The position numbers and the translations under genes were made by a program. Below the pieces are notes generated by a model. It worked only from the letters and a program-made list of their open reading frames with translations, was not told the DNA's origin and ran no database searches. Shown here one piece after another: positions 1-8,290 of a stretch of DNA of 64,000 nt. Source of the DNA: Lachnospiraceae bacterium (GTDB lineage: Bacteria > Bacillota > Clostridia > Lachnospirales > Lachnospiraceae); assembly GCA_017460885.1 (NCBI GenBank), contig JAFUAB010000002.1, positions 1 to 64,000 on the forward strand. The letters are read 5' to 3'. The first letter of the stretch is position 1, and every line of letters begins with the position of its first letter.

Positions 1-1
1 G

Positions 2-52
2 GCGGTTGAAAGCAGAGCTTACCACTCTTCGAGGTATGGTATATACAAGTAA
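2..52 (+). CDS. C-terminal end of an upstream gene, cut by the window edge
   Basis: The frame starting at base 2 is open to a TAA at 50-52 and gives AVESRAYHSSRYGIYK. It lies about 100 bp upstream of the DUF4956 gene and on the same strand. In Clostridia a VTC-domain polyphosphate-polymerase-like gene commonly precedes a DUF4956 gene, so this could be the tail of such a protein. Sixteen residues are too few to confirm that, and the identity is inference only. Confidence 0.35.
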   Translation, partial: AVESRAYHSSRYGIYK

Positions 53-64
53 TAAATCTACATC

Positions 65-119
65 GGGTACATGTACCCCATGTAAGGAAAGTAGTAATTC
101 TGGGGGCTGAAGCCCCCAG
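65..119 (+). promoter_or_regulatory. Palindrome and GC-rich hairpin ahead of the DUF4956 gene
   Basis: Bases 65-78 form the perfect palindrome GGGTACATGTACCC. Bases 100-119 form an 8-bp G/C stem (CTGGGGGC / GCCCCCAG) with a TGAA loop. No T-run follows, so this is more likely an RNA processing or stability structure between two genes of one operon than a true terminator. The ribosome site TAGGAGGAG follows at about 136-144. Confidence 0.4.
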
Positions 120-149
120 ACCACGAGTTTTAAATAGGAGGAGAAAATT

Positions 150-821
150 ATGACATTCAACGACATTTTTAAATCAAGCTTTTTGGAGAACGTAACAAGT
201 GTGAGTGCCCTGGACATGATAGTGGTCATGGCGCTGTCCTTTGCACTCGGAGTATTTATCTTTTATGTCTATAAAAAGACTTATCAGGGAGTGATGTACT
301 CGTCCAGCTTCGGAGTGACGCTCATAGCCCTCACGATGATAACCGCATTCGTGATCACAGCCGTAACCAGTAACGTAGTGTTGTCGTTAGGTATGGTCGG
401 TGCCCTTTCCATCGTAAGATTCAGAACAGCCATCAAGGAACCGCTGGATATAGCATTCCTGTTTTGGGCTATCGCAGCCGGTATCGTACTTGCGGCAGGA
501 CTTATACCTCTCGCAGTATTCGGAAGCATTCTGATCGGTATAATCCTTATACTCTTTGTAAACCGCAAGACACACATTACACCTTATATCGTAGTGCTGG
601 ACTGCAGCGATCATGACTCGGAAATGAGAGCAATGGAATACCTGAAGACACGCACCGAACGTGCGGTTGTTAAGAGCAAGAGCGCACAGAAGGGCAGACT
701 GGAGCTCAATATCGAGATCCGGCTTAAAGACGACAATACGGATTTCATCAACGAACTGGCCGACTTACCCGGCATCAACAGCGCTGTAATGGTTAGCTAT
801 AATGGAGAGTATATGGGCTGA
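150..821 (+). CDS. DUF4956 family membrane protein
   Basis: A 223-residue protein with about four hydrophobic segments between residues 20 and 140, followed by a soluble alpha/beta domain (about 145-223) with the look of a small ferredoxin-like or ACT-like fold. The core VVLSLGMVGALSIVRFRTAI, with conserved Arg residues just after a membrane helix, matches the DUF4956 family. DUF4956 genes usually lie beside VTC-domain and CotH or Cthe_2159-type surface genes, as here. Biochemical function is unknown. The start is well supported by GGAGGAG 7-8 bp upstream of ATG 150. Confidence 0.85.
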   Translation: MTFNDIFKSSFLENVTSVSALDMIVVMALSFALGVFIFYVYKKTYQGVMYSSSFGVTLIALTMITAFVITAVTSNVVLSLGMVGALSIVRFRTAIKEPLDIAFLFWAIAAGIVLAAGLIPLAVFGSILIGIILILFVNRKTHITPYIVVLDCSDHDSEMRAMEYLKTRTERAVVKSKSAQKGRLELNIEIRLKDDNTDFINELADLPGINSAVMVSYNGEYMG

Positions 822-840
822 CGGCTGCGAATGCAGTCGT

Positions 841-882
841 GCAGATTTACCGACAGGTAAATCTGCGGCTCCGTCAGGAGCC
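841..882 (+). repeat. Two tandem hairpins after the DUF4956 gene
   Basis: Bases 841-866 form a perfect 11-bp stem (GCAGATTTACC / GGTAAATCTGC) with loop GACA. Bases 867-882 form a 6-bp stem (GGCTCC / GGAGCC) with loop GTCA. The second arm is stacked directly on the first. There is no poly-T tail, so partial termination or mRNA protection between the two cistrons is the likely role. Confidence 0.55.
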
Positions 883-893
883 AGGCGCATAAC

Positions 894-972
894 GAGCAAC
901 AAGCGAAGCGGTTGCGAGTGATGGTTAAAAAACGACAGCGAGAGCAACAAGCGAAGCGGTTGCGAGTGATGG
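894..972 (+). repeat. Duplicated 31-bp intercistronic repeat
   Basis: A 31-bp unit beginning GAGCAACAAGCGAAGCGG occurs at 894-924 and again, identically, at 942-972. The last GG of the second copy merges into GGGGGAT (971-977), the probable ribosome site of the surface-protein gene starting at 982, so the repeat supplies part of that translation signal. Confidence 0.75.
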
Positions 973-981
973 GGGATATAT

Positions 982-3096
982 ATGGTTTCTCATAAGAATA
1001 TAGATAAAATCTGCATATTTATAATTATCATAGCCCTGATCGGTACCATCCTTTTTATGAATGCCGACAAGTTTGGTGTACAGAGCATTGTGGATGAGGA
1101 TGCCGAGAGCTATGCCGGTACAGAGCATTTTACAGCCAATGATCTTGACGGTGAATGGAGTACTGACAGCGCCACGATCATTACATGTTCGGGAAGTGAC
1201 ATCACGATCTCCGGCAACGGCGCATATGCTTATGACGGAAGCGTATACATTTCAAACGGCGGCTATTATGTGATAAGCGGCACCCTGGACGACGGCTTTA
1301 TAGATGTTGATGCCTATTCGTCATCCAAGATATGGATCATGCTGGATAATCTGGATATCACATGCTCGGATAATGCATGCTTCAGAGTAGATCAGGCAGA
1401 TAAGGTGTTCCTGACCCTGGCCGGGGGCAGCGTGAATACTTTTACGGATTCCGATTCGATATCCGAGGAGGCAGAGAACGATGGCACCAACGGTACGATC
1501 TATGCTCATGATGATCTGACGATAAACGGAAGCGGCACCCTGAATATTAACGGTAATTATTATCACGGCATCAAGGCCAAGGATGACCTGACCATTACCG
1601 GAGGGACGATCAATATCTCCGCTGCCCAGGATGGCATTCATGTAAATAATGATTTTGCAACAGCAAATGCTGTGATCGGTATCACCTCCGGAGATGACGG
1701 GATCCATGCCGATGACAGCGTATATATAGAGAGCGGCACGCTGACAATTAATGAATGCTATGAGGGCATAGAAGCCTCGACCATAGAGGTAGCAGGCGGC
1801 GATATCACCGTATATCCCAGTGATGACGGCTTCAATGCAAACGGTATAGATTCGTCCATGGGCATGGGCGGCGGTGGCTTCGGCGGCGGACGCGGCGGAT
1901 TTGCCGGAATGAATGAATCCGGAAATACATCCGATCCGGATGCGTCGGCTGAGGCATCGGATTCCGGTAAAGCATCAGGACGGCCTGAAATGGAAGCATC
2001 AGCTGATATGCCTGAAGAGGCGGAGAATTCTACAGCGTCTGCAGGGGACGGCACGAAGGGGCGTGCGGAATTCAGTGCGGCCGGTACGGAGAATGGCTCG
2101 GAGCATGGTGCGGGCTTCAATCCGGCTGATATGCAGAGTGATACGGAGGATTCTACGGATTCCGAAGAGGATGAATGTTATATCCTGATAAGCGGCGGTA
2201 ATGTAACTATCATAAACGAAAACGGAAATGACGCTGACGGGCTGGATTCCAACAAGGATATTTATATCACGGGTGGAAATATCTATATCAGCCTGAACGG
2301 AAACGGCTCCAACAATGCGATCGATTTTGGCAGTGAAAACGGTGGCGTGGCCGAGATAAGCGGCGGTACGATAGTGGCAGCAGGCGGATACAATATGGCG
2401 GAGGCATTTGACTCAACATCTGCACAGGCATCAATCTTCTATGTATATTCGAACGGAGCCGAAGCCGGTACAAGGGTAACTCTGGAGGATTCGGCCGGCA
2501 ACGCACTTATAGATAAAGAAGTCGATGCGTCATTTACGGCTTTGACCATCAGCTGTCCGGAAATGCAGGTTGGAGAGAGTTATATACTCTATATAGGAGA
2601 TGAAGCCGAAGAGATCACACTTGAAGAGATGTCCGCTTCATACGGAGACGCCCAGAGTTCGGGCTTCGGAGGTACTATGAACTGGGGCGGCATGCAGTCA
2701 GGTGAGAACTTCGGAGGCCGGGGCGGACACGGAGGAATGGGTGGCCGCGGCGGTAAGATGGGCAGATTCGGAGAAAACAGTTCTGATGGTACGGAATCCG
2801 GTGAGACCGTAACCGATGGAACCGAATCGGGTGAACGACCTGAATTACCCGAGGAGTTCAGTGTTGGGGACGGAGAAAGACCGGAGCTCGAAGCCCAATC
2901 AGGTGAAACGCAGATGAACCATATGCATGGTCAGGGCGGAGGCTTCGACAGATCACAGATGAACGAGTTTGAGGATACAGCTGACACGACGACTTCTACT
3001 AAAAAGGAAGTGACGGCGGAAGAGTGGCTTTGGATCGGAATCAGCCTGATAGCTGCGATCGGAGCTATCATATTTGCAAAAATATACAGACGATAA
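982..3096 (+). CDS. Cthe_2159-like carbohydrate-binding surface protein
   Basis: A 704-residue protein with an N-terminal membrane segment (about 10-28) and a C-terminal anchor (about 682-702). Residues 50-290 and 400-545 are short repeated strands rich in SGG, TINGSGTL and DDLTI motifs, as in the right-handed parallel beta-helix Cthe_2159 family (DUF4353 type), whose founder binds acidic polysaccharide. The helix is interrupted by a Gly-rich, Ser/Glu-rich low-complexity insertion (about 290-400). A second Gly/Met-rich stretch (about 560-680) precedes the anchor. The family and its position next to DUF4956 suggest an extracellular role in binding an anionic polymer, but the ligand is unknown. 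The ATG at 982 follows GGGGGAT with normal spacing. Confidence 0.8.
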   Translation: MVSHKNIDKICIFIIIIALIGTILFMNADKFGVQSIVDEDAESYAGTEHFTANDLDGEWSTDSATIITCSGSDITISGNGAYAYDGSVYISNGGYYVISGTLDDGFIDVDAYSSSKIWIMLDNLDITCSDNACFRVDQADKVFLTLAGGSVNTFTDSDSISEEAENDGTNGTIYAHDDLTINGSGTLNINGNYYHGIKAKDDLTITGGTINISAAQDGIHVNNDFATANAVIGITSGDDGIHADDSVYIESGTLTINECYEGIEASTIEVAGGDITVYPSDDGFNANGIDSSMGMGGGGFGGGRGGFAGMNESGNTSDPDASAEASDSGKASGRPEMEASADMPEEAENSTASAGDGTKGRAEFSAAGTENGSEHGAGFNPADMQSDTEDSTDSEEDECYILISGGNVTIINENGNDADGLDSNKDIYITGGNIYISLNGNGSNNAIDFGSENGGVAEISGGTIVAAGGYNMAEAFDSTSAQASIFYVYSNGAEAGTRVTLEDSAGNALIDKEVDASFTALTISCPEMQVGESYILYIGDEAEEITLEEMSASYGDAQSSGFGGTMNWGGMQSGENFGGRGGHGGMGGRGGKMGRFGENSSDGTESGETVTDGTESGERPELPEEFSVGDGERPELEAQSGETQMNHMHGQGGGFDRSQMNEFEDTADTTTSTKKEVTAEEWLWIGISLIAAIGAIIFAKIYRR

Positions 3097-3101
3097 AGTA
3101 A

Positions 3102-3142
3102 AGAGGTTGATGCATAGAACCGTCCCCGGTGCATTAACCTCT
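3102..3142 (+). terminator. Probable terminator after the surface-protein gene
   Basis: Inverted arms AGAGGTTGATGCA (3102-3114) and TGCATTAACCTCT (3130-3142) form a 13-bp stem with one mismatch, starting 6 bp after the stop codon. The loop carries GAACCGTCCCCGG, the core of a repeat family seen elsewhere in the window. The tail is only weakly T-rich. Confidence 0.5.
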
Positions 3143-3303
3143 CTTGCTTGCGTCGCAAAGTTGTCATATGCTAATATGATATAAGGAACTGTTGCAAAAT
3201 AACTTGATCATCTGCCTTGGCTAAATATTCATCTGCTTCTTCAGAAAGCCTCGGCGTAGTAAGATAGTTTGATGGATGTTGCCATCTGGTTTGATTTTGG
3301 GGA

Positions 3304-4440
3304 ATGAAGTATATGGAAGCAAATAAACACTTTGATGAAATGCACGGCAAATTCGGTTTCGGTCTGATGAGACTGCCTATGAAAGGATACGAGATCGATA
3401 TACCTCAGGTATGTGAAATGGTGGATGCTTTTATCGGTGCAGGTCTCAATTATTTTGATACCGCACACGGATACCATAACGGTATGAGCGAGACCGCTTT
3501 CAGGGAAAGTGTTGCTAAAAGGTATTCCAGGGACAGGTTTCTGATCACCGATAAACTCACGGATCCCTACTTCCGATCGGGAGCCGATATCCGCCCTTTT
3601 TTTGAAAAGCAGCTGGAATGGTGCGGAGTTGATTATTTTGACTTTTATCTGATGCACGCTCAGGGTGCGATCAATTACGATAAATTCAAAAGATGTCGTG
3701 CATATGAGACTGCTTTTGATCTCAAAAAGGAAGGAAAGATCAGGCATGTGGGCATTTCGTTCCATGATACGGCCGAGGTACTGGAGCGTATACTTAAAGA
3801 TTATCCCGAGATCGAGATCGTTCAGATCCAGCTTAATTATCTGGATTACGAGGATCCGGCGGTGCAGAGCAGGAAGCTTCTTGAAATATGTGAGAAATAC
3901 TCTAAACCTGTAGTCGTCATGGAACCGGTAAAGGGCGGCAGTCTTGTGAGGATCCCGCCGGATGCAGCTAGGGTTTTTGATGAGATGGGAGGAGCGTCAT
4001 ACGCCAGTTACGCACTCAGATTTGCTGCCGGATTCGATCAGGTGGCAATGGTTATCTCCGGTATGTCCGATACCGGGCAGATGAATGACAATATCAGCTT
4101 TATGGCTGATTTTAAGCCACTGGACGAGAAGGAAAAGGGGGCTGTTGCCCGGGCATGCAGTGTGATCAAAGGACTTAATGCAATCCCCTGTACGGCATGC
4201 AGGTATTGTATCGAGGAAAACCATTGTCCAAAGGATATTTCCATACCGGATCTTTTTGCCTGCCGTAATACCAAGTTGATCTTTAATGACTGGAATCAGA
4301 ATTATTATTATGATGAGGTATATACGGTTGGACATGGAAAGGCTTCGGATTGTATAGAATGCGGTATGTGTGAACGCATCTGCCCTCAGCATCTGCCGAT
4401 CAGAGAGCATCTGAAGGAAGTTGCGGCTGTGTTTGAATAA
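3304..4440 (+). CDS. Aldo/keto reductase with C-terminal 4Fe-4S ferredoxin domain
   Basis: A 378-residue NAD(P)-linked oxidoreductase. Residues 1-285 form the aldo/keto reductase barrel with the catalytic tetrad visible: Asp and Tyr in YFDTAHGYHNG, Lys in ITDKL and His in FYLMHAQG. Residues 295-365 carry two Cys clusters (CTACRYCIEENHCP and CIECGMCERICP) typical of the clostridial 4Fe-4S-fused AKR subfamily. The substrate cannot be read from sequence. It stands alone between a terminator and a large palindrome whose left arm overlaps the TAA. Start choice is soft because ATG 3313 is also possible. Confidence 0.85.
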   Translation: MKYMEANKHFDEMHGKFGFGLMRLPMKGYEIDIPQVCEMVDAFIGAGLNYFDTAHGYHNGMSETAFRESVAKRYSRDRFLITDKLTDPYFRSGADIRPFFEKQLEWCGVDYFDFYLMHAQGAINYDKFKRCRAYETAFDLKKEGKIRHVGISFHDTAEVLERILKDYPEIEIVQIQLNYLDYEDPAVQSRKLLEICEKYSKPVVVMEPVKGGSLVRIPPDAARVFDEMGGASYASYALRFAAGFDQVAMVISGMSDTGQMNDNISFMADFKPLDEKEKGAVARACSVIKGLNAIPCTACRYCIEENHCPKDISIPDLFACRNTKLIFNDWNQNYYYDEVYTVGHGKASDCIECGMCERICPQHLPIREHLKEVAAVFE

Positions 4441-4505
4441 TGACCCTCGGGGACGGAGTCACAGTGTCAAAAAATGACACCGCGACTCCGTCCCCGAGGG
4501 TCATT
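4439..4505. repeat. Large palindrome, left flank of the GntR-ABC module
   Basis: Arms 4439-4469 and 4475-4505 are 31 bp each, match at 29 of 31 positions and are separated by AAAAA. The core is CGGGGACGGAGTC. The left arm shares two bases with the stop codon of the reductase. A nearly identical element lies at 8191-8255 on the other side of the next three genes. It could act as a bidirectional terminator. The sequence resembles the dispersed GGGACGG-type repeats common in Firmicutes. Confidence 0.85.
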
Positions 4506-4511
4506 TTGTAC

Positions 4512-4540
4512 TTGACAGGGTCGGATTATTGCGGTATAAC
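4512..4540 (+). promoter_or_regulatory. Sigma-A type promoter of the GntR-ABC operon
   Basis: The -35 box TTGACA (4512-4517) is a perfect consensus. The spacer is 17 bp and the -10 box is TATAAC (4535-4540). It sits 146 bp upstream of the regulator start and is the clearest promoter in the window. Confidence 0.8.
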
Positions 4541-4564
4541 TGTACCATCACCAATAGTACAGTT
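4538..4564. promoter_or_regulatory. Operator-like inverted repeat overlapping the -10 box
   Basis: Perfect 8-bp arms AACTGTAC (4538-4545) and GTACAGTT (4557-4564) are separated by 11 bp. The left arm covers the end of the -10 box and the right arm lies at the likely transcript start. This placement suits autorepression by the GntR-family protein encoded just downstream. YtrA-type regulators are known to repress their own operons through such sites. Confidence 0.65.
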
Positions 4565-4595
4565 CATACTGAAGATGAAAGATGCTTTTTTAAAT

Positions 4596-4654
4596 GTGTC
4601 GGCAGAACCGTCCCGCTGACACAAAATGTGTCGACAGAACCATCCCGCTGACAC
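4596..4654. repeat. Two tandem 27-bp hairpin repeats in the gntR leader
   Basis: GTGTCGGCAGAACCGTCCCG begins a 27-bp unit at 4596-4622. A copy with two changes lies at 4628-4654, giving a 32-bp period. Each unit can close through GTGTC/GACAC ends. The central ACCGTCCC links it to the palindromes at 4439 and 8191. Confidence 0.7.
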
Positions 4655-4685
4655 GCAGGCGGTACAAAATGAAACGGAGTTGATT

Positions 4686-5090
4686 ATGGGAGTTATCAAT
4701 TACAGGGATTCCCGACCAATCTATGAACAGATAGCGGAACACTACAGGCAGCTGATACTGTCCGGAGTTATGGAGGCAGACGAGCAGATGCCCTCAGTTC
4801 GTAATCTGGCAATGGAATTGTCAACTAATCCCAATACCATCCAGAAAGCCTATGCTGAGCTGATCCGTGACGGATATATTTACACGGTAAAGGGACTGGG
4901 CAATTTTGTTTCGGGCAATTCCGGACTTCTGGAACAAAAGAAGGAAGAGATGAGAGCAAGACTTGAGGAACTGCGGAATGAGGGTCTGAAACTAGGACTT
5001 GACATGGATTTGATCTGGAGAGAGATTTCGGAGACAAAAAGGGGTTCTGAAACGATAAGCAGAGACTGGACCGGAAAGGATAGATCATGA
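4686..5090 (+). CDS. GntR family regulator, YtrA subfamily
   Basis: A 134-residue protein with an N-terminal winged helix-turn-helix (about 8-75). Features include RPIYEQIAEHYRQLILSG, the recognition region PSVRNLAMELSTNPNTIQKA and the wing GYIYTVKGLGNFV. A short helical dimerisation tail follows, without a large effector domain, as in YtrA-type regulators. ATG 4686 is chosen over an upstream in-frame ATG at 4626 because GGAGTTG precedes it and homology starts there; the upstream stretch is repeat DNA. The stop overlaps the next start (ATGA). It probably represses its own ABC operon through the inverted repeat at 4538-4564. Confidence 0.88.
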   Translation: MGVINYRDSRPIYEQIAEHYRQLILSGVMEADEQMPSVRNLAMELSTNPNTIQKAYAELIRDGYIYTVKGLGNFVSGNSGLLEQKKEEMRARLEELRNEGLKLGLDMDLIWREISETKRGSETISRDWTGKDRS

Positions 5091-5992
5091 TAGAGATTGT
5101 TGATGTCAGTAAATACTTTGAAAAATATCCGGCGGTCAAAAATCTGACCCTGACCATGAACGAGCGGGAAGTTTTCGGCATGGTTGGGACCAACGGAGCC
5201 GGTAAGACCACGTTGCTGCGAATGATCGCCGGCATACTTGACTGCGATGGGGGAAAGATCCTGATAGACGGAGAGAATGTCAGGAATAATCCGGCGGCCA
5301 AGGGCAGGCTCTTTTTCATAACCGATGATGCATATTATTTTATGAATGCGACTCCGGAGGATATGAAAACTTATTACAGCAGGATGTATCCCGGATTTGA
5401 CGAACAGAGATATATTCATCTGGCGGATTCCTTCGGCCTTGACAGAAACAGGCGGATATCCGGATTTTCCAAGGGTATGCGCAAGCAACTGTCTGTGATC
5501 CTCGGGATTTGCAGCAATGCCAAATATCTATTGTGCGATGAGACCTTTGATGGACTGGATCCTGTTATGAGGCAGGCGACCAAATCTCTTTTTGCAAAGG
5601 ATATGGAGGACAGAGGGCTTACTCCGATACTGACCTCTCACAACCTGCGTGAGCTGGAGGATATCTGCGATCATGTGGGACTTCTTCACGAGGGAGGCAT
5701 TCTCCTTTCGAGGGACATCAATGATATGAAGCTGAATATCAATAAGCTGCAGGTGGTTTTTGAGACGGATGAGGATCGGGCGAAGCTTGAGCAGCTGCTT
5801 GAGATCGTGATTCATAAGGAACAGGGCCGGCTGCATACATACACCGTTCGAAATACCCGGGAACAGGTGTCCGGCGCACTTGCACAGATCGGCACGGTTT
5901 TTGAGGAGCTCTTGCCGCTGACATTGGAGGAGATATTTATCAGTGAAACGGAGGTGGTCGGATATGACATCAAAAATATCATCCTGGCCTGA
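5087..5992 (+). CDS. ABC transporter ATP-binding protein
   Basis: A 301-residue ATPase subunit. The Walker A motif is GTNGAGKTTLL (about residue 35-45), the signature-type motif is FSKGMRKQLS, Walker B is LLCDETFDGLD and the H-loop is LTSHNLRELED. Residues 220-301 form an accessory C-terminal domain. It is translationally coupled to the regulator (ATGA overlap) and overlaps the permease start by 29 bp. GntR (YtrA)-ABC modules in Firmicutes typically respond to cell-envelope stress or antimicrobial peptides; here that is inference from the arrangement. Confidence 0.9.
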   Translation: MIEIVDVSKYFEKYPAVKNLTLTMNEREVFGMVGTNGAGKTTLLRMIAGILDCDGGKILIDGENVRNNPAAKGRLFFITDDAYYFMNATPEDMKTYYSRMYPGFDEQRYIHLADSFGLDRNRRISGFSKGMRKQLSVILGICSNAKYLLCDETFDGLDPVMRQATKSLFAKDMEDRGLTPILTSHNLRELEDICDHVGLLHEGGILLSRDINDMKLNINKLQVVFETDEDRAKLEQLLEIVIHKEQGRLHTYTVRNTREQVSGALAQIGTVFEELLPLTLEEIFISETEVVGYDIKNIILA

Positions 5993-8183
5993 GATAAAGA
6001 CAAGGGATATTCAGACGGAACTGACAAAAAGGCGTATGTGGGTAACCGCACTGGTTATCCTGGTCTGCGTATGCTATTTCGTGCTTGGAACCATACTGAG
6101 CCTTGCGCATGCCAGGGATGTTTTTTCGTGGGATTATGAACCGGGTGCCCAACTTAGCCTGCATGAATTTTTGATTTCAAATACAGCTGCGTGGCTGGGT
6201 ATCAGCTCATGGACGCTCATGCTCACGATCCCGGCAGCCATGATCGCGGCTTTCGCTTCATTCACATTTTTGTATAAGTCACAGGCGGTTGACTTTTACT
6301 TCAGTCAGGCGATCACACGGACCAGACAGTTTGTAAATATCTATCTGAACAGCTTTGTGACATATGCGGTGCTTTCGCTTATCTTTACTGTCATAGGAGT
6401 GTTGATCTCGGGAGTTATGGGAGGCTTCGCGGTATATCTTATTCCTGAGGTGATCATAAACTGGCTGAGAAACCAGCTGCTGTATTTTACACTGTACAAC
6501 ACAGTGATCCTTGCAATACTTTTATGCAAAAATATGCTCACATCCGTTATTGTGACCGGGATCTTTCTGTTTGGCGATATGCTGATCTATGCCCTTTACA
6601 ATCAGATGAAGGAGATGTTCTTTACTACCTATTATGATGTGGACTGGGTCTTTGATCCGGTCAAAACCCGAACCCCGCGTTTCCTGTCACCGATCCTGAA
6701 TCATGTCTATGGCAAATCTGTGTATGATGCTATCCAGATGCAGCTTACAGACAGCGTTCGGCAGTGGGAGAAATACAGGCTGGAGGGGCTGGCAGCAATG
6801 CTTAAGTTTGATGTGGTCACATTGCTTTTTGGCGTTATCGTGGGCGCATCTGCCTTATATGTATATAATCATCGCAGGGCCGAAGACATAGGCCCGGGAC
6901 TGATAAGTCCTGTAATAAAGAACATATTGAAGTTTATAGTTGCGATACCCACGGCGATACTCGGTGCGATGATGGTGGATTCGATTCTGAATACAAATGC
7001 GAGGCGGTTTGAGGTTATGCCCGTGGTCATCCTGATCTTTGTTGCCGCGGTAGCGTGCATCGTGACTGAGATGATCTGCTCGGGGAGGCTGAAGCAGGGC
7101 TTCAGATCACTGTGGCATATTGGCGTGGTCTCCGGCTGCGCGTTGGTAATACTCGCTGTATTTAAACTGGATCTTGTCGGATATGATTCATTTTTGCCGG
7201 ATCCCGAAAAGGTGCAGGATTGTGCTCTTTTCAGCATGTACATAGACAGAGATATCAGGGATGAAAACGGGAATTATGTGAATTCAACACGATATTATGC
7301 CGAAAACATGCATCTTACGGATATAACGGATGTGATACGCATTGCGGATATCGGCCAGAAAACGGCAAGGCATAACGGAACTCTGGAGCAGAATGATCAC
7401 GCCATAAACGGATATAACACCCTTGTGGTCTACCATATGAAAAACGGAAAGAATGTCATGCGAAGTCTCCTTATTCCGTATGATACAGACAAGGCACTGA
7501 TGGATCCGGTTATCGGTTCTCCGGAATATACCGATGCGATCTACGGACTGGATTCAGTGACGGAACGACAGAAAAAGGACCGGATTTCCGGCTATTTACG
7601 TTTTGTGACAGGATATACCCAAAAAGAGATAAAGGTAGATCCGGAGACGTTTGAGGAATTTGCGGAGCATTATCGGAACGACCTGACAAAATTTGATTTT
7701 ACACTTGCCTCAGGCAGTTATCCCATCGGAACGGTATTTTACAGGGAAAGCGCGGGTGAATATCGGCAGTACAGCTATGAGGTATATGATGTGTATGATG
7801 AAACCATGGATTTTCTTAAGGAAAGGGGCATTTATACCGATCCAGGGCTTCCTGTTGACAGGATCATCAGCGCCGATATCGATATGACGGAGTATGATGA
7901 GAACGGCAGGTCAATGTATGATTATAGTGCCGAGATCACGGATCCGGATCAGCTTAAGGAGTTGGCGGAGCTTGTGGCGTATCCGCATTTTAATGAATGG
8001 AACGTTGATTTTTATGGAAATTCCATAACCTTTACACTGGACTTTGTGGATGAATCCGAATCCGATTATCCGACTACCGGTGGAATATATTCGGGATATT
8101 TTGTCCCCAATGGCCGGATGCCCGAGGATGTGCTGGAGATTCTTAGGGAAAATGTGGAATATGATTACACTCAGGGTATGTAA
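5964..8183 (+). CDS. ABC transporter permease with large C-terminal extracytoplasmic domain
   Basis: About 739 residues. The first 410 hold roughly ten membrane segments in two groups. The rest is a polar region of about 330 residues rich in Asp, Tyr and Gly, with no further strong helix, probably exposed outside the cell. The layout resembles Lachnospiraceae permeases carrying a DUF6449-type C-terminal domain, though I cannot verify that family. ATG 5964 is preferred over an upstream GTG at 5943 because GGAGGTGG lies just ahead of it. It is the last gene of the GntR-ABC operon and is followed 8 bp later by the right-hand palindrome. Confidence 0.8.
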   Translation: MTSKISSWPEIKTRDIQTELTKRRMWVTALVILVCVCYFVLGTILSLAHARDVFSWDYEPGAQLSLHEFLISNTAAWLGISSWTLMLTIPAAMIAAFASFTFLYKSQAVDFYFSQAITRTRQFVNIYLNSFVTYAVLSLIFTVIGVLISGVMGGFAVYLIPEVIINWLRNQLLYFTLYNTVILAILLCKNMLTSVIVTGIFLFGDMLIYALYNQMKEMFFTTYYDVDWVFDPVKTRTPRFLSPILNHVYGKSVYDAIQMQLTDSVRQWEKYRLEGLAAMLKFDVVTLLFGVIVGASALYVYNHRRAEDIGPGLISPVIKNILKFIVAIPTAILGAMMVDSILNTNARRFEVMPVVILIFVAAVACIVTEMICSGRLKQGFRSLWHIGVVSGCALVILAVFKLDLVGYDSFLPDPEKVQDCALFSMYIDRDIRDENGNYVNSTRYYAENMHLTDITDVIRIADIGQKTARHNGTLEQNDHAINGYNTLVVYHMKNGKNVMRSLLIPYDTDKALMDPVIGSPEYTDAIYGLDSVTERQKKDRISGYLRFVTGYTQKEIKVDPETFEEFAEHYRNDLTKFDFTLASGSYPIGTVFYRESAGEYRQYSYEVYDVYDETMDFLKERGIYTDPGLPVDRIISADIDMTEYDENGRSMYDYSAEITDPDQLKELAELVAYPHFNEWNVDFYGNSITFTLDFVDESESDYPTTGGIYSGYFVPNGRMPEDVLEILRENVEYDYTQGM

Positions 8184-8190
8184 GTGAAGG

Positions 8191-8255
8191 ATGACCCTCG
8201 GGGACGGAGTCACGGTGTCATTTTTTGACACCGTGACTCCGTCCCCGAGGGTCAT
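8191..8255. repeat. Perfect 30-bp palindrome, right flank of the GntR-ABC module
   Basis: Arms 8191-8220 and 8226-8255 are exact reverse complements around TTTTT. The arm sequence is the same as the palindrome at 4439-4505 apart from one or two bases. It follows the permease stop codon by 7 bp and can act as a terminator for that operon. Confidence 0.9.
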
Positions 8256-8290
8256 TTGCCTCCGATCGCGGTATCGGTTATACTTGAGAT

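Noticed and set aside
921-995. 24-residue basic peptide MVKKRQREQQAKRLRVMGDI... between the first two genes
   Set aside because: The frame arises from the 31-bp repeat, has no ribosome site and overlaps the next start codon.
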